A stretch of 22,282 nucleotides of DNA from Acidobacteriota bacterium. GTDB lineage: Bacteria; Acidobacteriota; Vicinamibacteria; Vicinamibacterales; Vicinamibacteraceae. This document shows, one piece after another, positions 18,788 through 22,282 of the stretch; position 1 is the stretch's first letter; the number at the start of each line of letters is the position of its first letter. The stretch spans positions 1-22,282 of the forward strand of contig JAEZDP010000282.1 of assembly GCA_023418055.1 (NCBI GenBank), in the 5' to 3' direction. Under the pieces are notes generated by a model. That model saw only the letters and a program-made list of their open reading frames with translations. It was not told the DNA's origin and made no database searches. The translations under genes and the position numbers were made by a program.

Positions 18788-19012
18788 CCGTCGGGTCGCT
18801 CGAGGCCGGCTGCCGGGACGTGCGCCACAGTCACTGTCGGCGCCCGGTACGTGATGCCGGAGTGAGACGCGGCCGATTGCGCGGCGCATCGCAAACAGCC
18901 CACGGTACCACCGCACTCCGGCCGCCGCAAGTCCGCCCGCTGCACTCGCTCCGGCAGGCCGGGGTGCGGCCCCGGATCGGGCACGGCCCCGGTGGTACGA
19001 TGCACCTGACTG
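18788..19012. other. 225-bp gap between divergent tRNA-Leu and diguanylate cyclase genes
   Basis: I see no gene here. It should hold promoters for both sides. The only plausible -10 I can find is TACGAT (18996-19001), 11 nt before the cyclase ATG, without a good -35; this would give a very short leader. A small palindrome, ACAGTCACTGT (18827-18837), lies 40 nt upstream of the tRNA. Neither is strong evidence. Confidence 0.4.
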
Positions 19013-20668
19013 ATGACCTCCTGGGACGAAGACTTCCGCAACCTGCAAGTGGAGTTTCTGCGGGCCGGCTCTCAGCGCCTGTCCGACATCGACGCGGTGC
19101 TGGGGCGTCTCGAAGCCGGCGAGGCCGGGGCCCTGGAGGAGCTGAAGCGATACACGCACCGGCTGGCGGGGTCGGGGGCGACCTACGACCGCCCCGCCAT
19201 CAGCGCAGCCGCCCGTGAGGGCGAACGCCGCTGCGACGAGCTGGCGCGCGATGGGCGTGCGCCCTCCGACGCCGACCTGAGCGCCTGGCGTCGCATGCGC
19301 TCGGCTCTGGCCGACGCGTTTGCCGAGCCGCTGCCGCCGATGCGTGCCGGCCCGGTGACCACGCCCCAGCCGGCTGACGGGCCCGTGCGTGTGGACCCGG
19401 AACTGCGTGTCCTGCTGGTCGACGCCTCGTCCGAATACCAGGAGCTGCTCACAGGCGCGCTCGTCCGCGAAGCGCTGGCCGTCACCGTGGTGGGCACGGT
19501 GGCCGACGCCCAGCTCGCCATCGATCACCACCTGCCCGACGGCATGATCGTCGACCGGCGGCTCCCCGACGGCACCGGCTACGACGTCATCCAGTACCTC
19601 CGTCGCCAGCCGGGCGGCGATCAGCCGGCCGCCCTGATGCTCGGCGCCGCCGGGGACATGCTCGACCAGGTCGAGGCCATCCACACGGGAGCGGACGCGG
19701 TCTACAGCAAGCCCGGCGAAGTGGACATGGCCATTCGCAAGCTCGTGCAGCTGCTCGAGCGCCTGCGGGCCGAGGCGCCGCGCATCCTCGTGGTCGAGGA
19801 CGACGAATATCACGCGAAGTTCGCCCGCACGGTCCTCGAGCCAGCGGGTTACACCGTGGAGGTGTGCCCCAACCCTCGGGCGTTCAACGAGCGCATGGCC
19901 GACTTCCATCCCGAGCTGATCCTGATGGACGTCAACCTCCCCGAGGTGTCGGGCTATGACCTCGCCCGGCTGGTCCGCCAGCAGGAACAGCACGCCGCCT
20001 TGCCCATCATCTTCCTGACCTCCGAAGGCGAGATGGCCTCGCGCATCGAGGCCGCCGAAGCGGGGGGAGACGAACACCTCACCAAGCCCGTGCATCCGGC
20101 GCTGCTCGCGTCGGCGGTCGGGGCCCGCATCGAGCGGGCGCGGCTGTTGCGCACGCTGCTGTATCGCGACGGGCTCACCCGCCTGCTGACGCACGCCTCC
20201 TTCATGGAGCAGGTGCAGATGGCCATCGACCGACGGAAGCGCGGCCAACCGGGGCCCGCCACCCTGGTCATGCTCGACGTGGACCATTTCAAGCTGGTGA
20301 ACGACACCCACGGGCATCAGGCGGGCGACCGCGTGCTCGTGGCGCTGGCCAGCCTCCTGCGACGGCACCTCAGGCGCACCGACGTCATCGGGCGGTACGG
20401 CGGCGAGGAGTTCGGGATTCTTCTCGACCTGCTCGACGAGGAGGCCACCGCCAGGCTCGTCGGGCGGCTGCTCGACGAGTTCTCGGCGCTCGCTCACACC
20501 AGCCCCGGCGGCGACGTCTTCACCGCGACCTTCAGTGCGGGGGTGGCCACCCTCGACGCGTCGATGGGGCGGCACGAGTGGATCGATGCGGCCGATGGCG
20601 CGCTCTACCGCGCCAAACACACCGGGCGTGCCCGGGTCGTCCGCGCCAGCGACGTGCCCCAGGCCTGA
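19013..20668 (+). CDS. Hpt-REC-REC-GGDEF diguanylate cyclase response regulator
   Basis: 551 residues with four modules. Residues of about 1-110 resemble a histidine phosphotransfer helical bundle, with H49 in HRLAGSG. A first receiver (about 130-245) keeps a possible phospho-Asp (D181 in VDRRLPDG) and the KP motif (SKPG), but its acidic pocket is reduced to one Asp (LLVDAS). A second receiver (about 255-375) looks complete: VVEDDE, D306 (LMDVNLPEVSG), LTS and TKP. The GGDEF domain follows, with active site G463-G-E-E-F467 and an RxxD product-inhibition site at R454-D457, five residues upstream. It should make cyclic di-GMP in response to phosphorylation, as PleD does. No histidine kinase gene is adjacent. 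The start is ATG without a Shine-Dalgarno site. The gene converges on the SPFH gene, separated by a 15-bp repeat array. Confidence 0.92.
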   Translation: MTSWDEDFRNLQVEFLRAGSQRLSDIDAVLGRLEAGEAGALEELKRYTHRLAGSGATYDRPAISAAAREGERRCDELARDGRAPSDADLSAWRRMRSALADAFAEPLPPMRAGPVTTPQPADGPVRVDPELRVLLVDASSEYQELLTGALVREALAVTVVGTVADAQLAIDHHLPDGMIVDRRLPDGTGYDVIQYLRRQPGGDQPAALMLGAAGDMLDQVEAIHTGADAVYSKPGEVDMAIRKLVQLLERLRAEAPRILVVEDDEYHAKFARTVLEPAGYTVEVCPNPRAFNERMADFHPELILMDVNLPEVSGYDLARLVRQQEQHAALPIIFLTSEGEMASRIEAAEAGGDEHLTKPVHPALLASAVGARIERARLLRTLLYRDGLTRLLTHASFMEQVQMAIDRRKRGQPGPATLVMLDVDHFKLVNDTHGHQAGDRVLVALASLLRRHLRRTDVIGRYGGEEFGILLDLLDEEATARLVGRLLDEFSALAHTSPGGDVFTATFSAGVATLDASMGRHEWIDAADGALYRAKHTGRARVVRASDVPQA

Positions 20669-20681
20669 CGAACCCAGACGT

Positions 20682-20792
20682 GACCGGCCCCGACCCGACC
20701 GGCCCCGACCCGACCGGTCCAGACCTGCCCGGACTAGACCCAGGCCTGCCCGGACTAAGCCTGCCCGGTCCAGGCCTGCCCGCTCCCGACCT
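20682..20792. repeat. 15-bp imperfect tandem array in a convergent gap
   Basis: Seven 15-bp units start at 20682, 20697, 20712, 20727, 20748, 20763 and 20778. The first two are identical (GACCGGCCCCGACCC) and the others share the pattern GnCCGGnCnnGnCCn with substitutions. A 6-bp insertion (AGGCCT) follows the fourth unit. It fills most of the 144 bp between the cyclase stop and the SPFH gene stop. One strand is strongly C-rich and G-poor in runs. Confidence 0.9.
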
Positions 20793-20805
20793 GACAGGAG
20801 CGGGC
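20778..20805. terminator. Bidirectional terminator-like hairpin at the cyclase/SPFH junction
   Basis: GCCCGCTCC (20778-20786) and GGAGCGGGC (20797-20805) form a perfect 9-bp GC-rich stem with a 10-nt loop. The left arm belongs to the last 15-bp repeat unit and the right arm ends 7 bp before the SPFH stop codon. No T tract is seen on either strand. Confidence 0.55.
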
Positions 20806-20812
20806 GTCGGCG

Positions 20813-21757
20813 TCAGCGCCGCGCCAGTGGGGGAGGGGCCGCGCCGTCGCCGGTGCGCAGCACCTGCATCGCCGTGGCGAGCATCCCCGAGATGTCCGAG
20901 GTGTTGGCCGGGATGATGAGAGTGTTGCTGGCCTTGGCGAGCTTGCCGAACTCGGTGATGTACTGCTCGGCCACCCGCAACTGCACCGCTTCGGCGCCGC
21001 CCGGCATGCCGATGGCCGTCGCCACCTCGCGAATGCCCTCGGCCGTCGCGCGCGCCACCGCCAGGATGGCCGCCGCCTCGCCTTCGGCCTCGTTGATCTG
21101 CTGCTGCCGGCGCGCCTCGGACGCCTTGATGACTTCCTGCTTGGCGCCCTCCGCCGTGTTGATCGCGGCGTCGCGCTGGCCTTCCGACGTGAGAATCACC
21201 GCGCGCTTCTCGCGCTCGGCGCGCATCTGCTTCTCCATCGCGGCGAGCACGTCGGACGGCGGCGTGATGTTCTTGATCTCGTAACGCAACACCTTCACGC
21301 CCCACGGGTCGGTGGCCTTGTCGAGTTCGCTGACGACCGCCGTGTTGATGTTGGTGCGCTCCTCGAAGGTCTTGTCGAGATCGATCTTGCCCACCTCGCT
21401 GCGCAGCGTGGTCTGGGCCAGCTGCGAGATGGCGAAGTGGTAGTCGGAGATGCCGTACGAGGCACGTTCTGCGTTGAGCACCTTCAGGTACAGCACGCCG
21501 TCGACGCCCACCTGCACGTTGTCGCGCGTGATGCACACCTGTGCCGGTATGTCGATGGCCGTCTCCTTCAGCGAGTGCTTGTAGCGGATGACGTCGATGA
21601 AGGGCACCAGGATGTGAAAGCCCGCGTCGAGCGTCGCCGAATACCGGCCGAGCCGCTCGACGACGTAGGCGCTCTGCTGCGGCACCACGATGGCCGTCTT
21701 GGCAAGGACCACGAGCAGCAGCAGGGCGACGACCACAAAGACAATCAGTCCTTCCAC
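20813..21757 (-). CDS. SPFH/Band 7 membrane protein, QmcA/stomatin-like
   Basis: 314 residues. A single N-terminal membrane segment (about 4-24) is followed by the SPFH domain (VPQQSAYVVERLGRYSATLDAGFHILVPFIDVI; ETAIDIPAQVCITRDNVQVGVDGVLYLKV) and a long Ala/Glu/Arg coiled coil (about 180-250), the architecture of stomatin-like proteins. The family forms large oligomeric rings or microdomains in the membrane and often regulates FtsH or other membrane proteases. The start is GTG, 1 nt after the nfeD-like stop, with AAGGAG nine nt upstream inside the nfeD-like gene, so translational coupling is likely. Pairing with an NfeD-like gene is the normal arrangement for this family. The exact function in this organism is unknown. 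Confidence 0.93.
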   Translation of the reverse strand: MEGLIVFVVVALLLLVVLAKTAIVVPQQSAYVVERLGRYSATLDAGFHILVPFIDVIRYKHSLKETAIDIPAQVCITRDNVQVGVDGVLYLKVLNAERASYGISDYHFAISQLAQTTLRSEVGKIDLDKTFEERTNINTAVVSELDKATDPWGVKVLRYEIKNITPPSDVLAAMEKQMRAEREKRAVILTSEGQRDAAINTAEGAKQEVIKASEARRQQQINEAEGEAAAILAVARATAEGIREVATAIGMPGGAEAVQLRVAEQYITEFGKLAKASNTLIIPANTSDISGMLATAMQVLRTGDGAAPPPLARR

Positions 21758-21758
21758 G

Positions 21759-22202
21759 TCAGTGCACTCCTTCGCGGCGGATGGTGAGGGTCAGGCCGTC
21801 GACCGCCTCGACGGTGCACCGGTCTCCAGGGGCGATGTCGGCCGGGCCGGCGTTGCGCGCGGACCAGACCGTCCCGCGCAGTTGCGCGCGTCCGATCGCG
21901 CCGACGCCGATGCCGTCCATGGCCACCGCCACCTCGCCCTGCAGCGAGTCGATGGCGCGGTTCGAGGCCGTGCCCCGCTCCATGTAACGCACGAGCGGGT
22001 TGCGGAAGAACGCCACGCAGACGACGGCGAAGACGGAGAAGAGGAACCACTGCATCCAGAGCGGACCTGCCAGGTGCAGGCCGGCCAGGACGCCGACGAA
22101 GATGGCGGCGACGCCGAAGAACAGCAGGAAGAAGCCGCCCGGCGTCAGGATCTCGAGCCCCGCGAGCACGAGCCCGAAGACCACCCAGTACCACCAGATC
22201 AT
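21759..22202 (-). CDS. NfeD-like membrane protein (short, YbbJ-type)
   Basis: 147 residues. Two or three hydrophobic segments (WYWVVFGLVLAGLEIL, GGFFLLFFGVAAIFVGVLAGL, WMQWFLFSVFAVVCVAFF) are followed by a soluble beta-rich OB-like domain (about 85-145: LQGEVAVAMDGIGVGAIGRAQLRGTVWSARN...PGDRCTVEAVDGLTLTIRR). LEILTPGGFFLLFFG is typical of the family. It lacks the N-terminal ClpP-class serine protease domain of long NfeD proteins, so it is the short form. Such proteins are thought to bind and organise their SPFH partner, encoded immediately downstream. A consensus TATAAT lies 30 nt upstream, making this the first gene of a two-gene operon. Confidence 0.92.
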   Translation of the reverse strand: MIWWYWVVFGLVLAGLEILTPGGFFLLFFGVAAIFVGVLAGLHLAGPLWMQWFLFSVFAVVCVAFFRNPLVRYMERGTASNRAIDSLQGEVAVAMDGIGVGAIGRAQLRGTVWSARNAGPADIAPGDRCTVEAVDGLTLTIRREGVH

Positions 22203-22225
22203 GTCGGCTGCGCTCCGGTCACGAG

Positions 22226-22242
22226 GGCCGCATTATACGGCC
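22226..22242 (-). promoter_or_regulatory. Promoter -10 of the nfeD-like/SPFH operon inside a short inverted repeat
   Basis: On the minus strand a perfect TATAAT (22232-22237) is flanked by GGCCG and CGGCC (22226-22230 and 22238-22242), a 5-bp inverted repeat centred on the -10. No convincing -35 is found at 16-18 bp. The predicted transcript start is about 22 nt before the ATG. Confidence 0.6.
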
Positions 22243-22282
22243 GAGCCAGCGAGAGACGACACGACCCGGCACGGTGGGGGGG

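Noticed and set aside
18647..20620. 657-codon minus frame opposite the diguanylate cyclase and over the tRNA
   Set aside because: It reads through a tRNA gene and opposes a protein with four recognisable domains.
20578..20916. + strand frame encoding TGPDP-type pentapeptide repeats
   Set aside because: The repeat is a consequence of the 15-bp DNA array; the frame starts inside the cyclase gene and ends inside the SPFH gene, with no start signal or independent coding character.

Overview
The window is GC-rich, densely coded bacterial chromosome. The best guess for the source is an Acidobacteriota genome, perhaps of the Vicinamibacteria type. This rests on the tig-clpP-clpX-lon-engB-rho order, the Rho sequence, a PEP-CTERM surface protein and the general protein character. 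No 16S gene is present, so the taxonomy is inference. I see no mobile element, phage gene or CRISPR array.

Layout. 1-587 is the 3' end of an alanine/glycine:cation symporter gene (+). 682-2631 (-) is a large GT-C-like membrane protein. 2764-6629 (+) is a two-gene DNA-repair operon, mrfA-mrfB: a DEAD/H helicase with a DUF1998 zinc motif, then a DEDDh exonuclease with a repeat-like tail. 6632-6889 (-) is rpmE. 6941-8998 (-) is a membrane-anchored NHL beta-propeller fused to an M23-type metallopeptidase domain. 9190-9645 (+) is a small PEP-CTERM exported protein, and 9786-10751 (+) an aldo/keto reductase. From 18787 down to 10898 (-) lies a housekeeping block read in the order tRNA-Leu(TAG), tig, clpP, clpX, lon, engB, rho. 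It covers nascent-chain folding, ATP-dependent proteolysis, ribosome assembly and transcription termination. 19013-20668 (+) is an Hpt-REC-REC-GGDEF diguanylate cyclase. 20813-22202 (-) is an nfeD-like/SPFH (QmcA/stomatin-like) membrane pair.

What stands out outside the genes is short-period tandem repeats at the junctions where two genes converge. At 593-686 and 10751-10888 they are 7-bp arrays with four different unit families. At 20682-20792 it is a 15-bp array. The second and third junctions also carry strong GC hairpins that look like bidirectional terminators without T tracts. The fourth convergent junction (mrfB/rpmE) has only 2 bp between stop codons and no array; a 7-bp hairpin lies inside the end of mrfB. 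Several starts look unusual: mrfB appears to start at a CTG overlapping the mrfA stop, behind a good Shine-Dalgarno site; mrfA may have almost no leader; rho follows engB so closely that its start is ambiguous. Two operator-like palindrome systems lie in front of the PEP-CTERM gene and the aldo/keto reductase gene.
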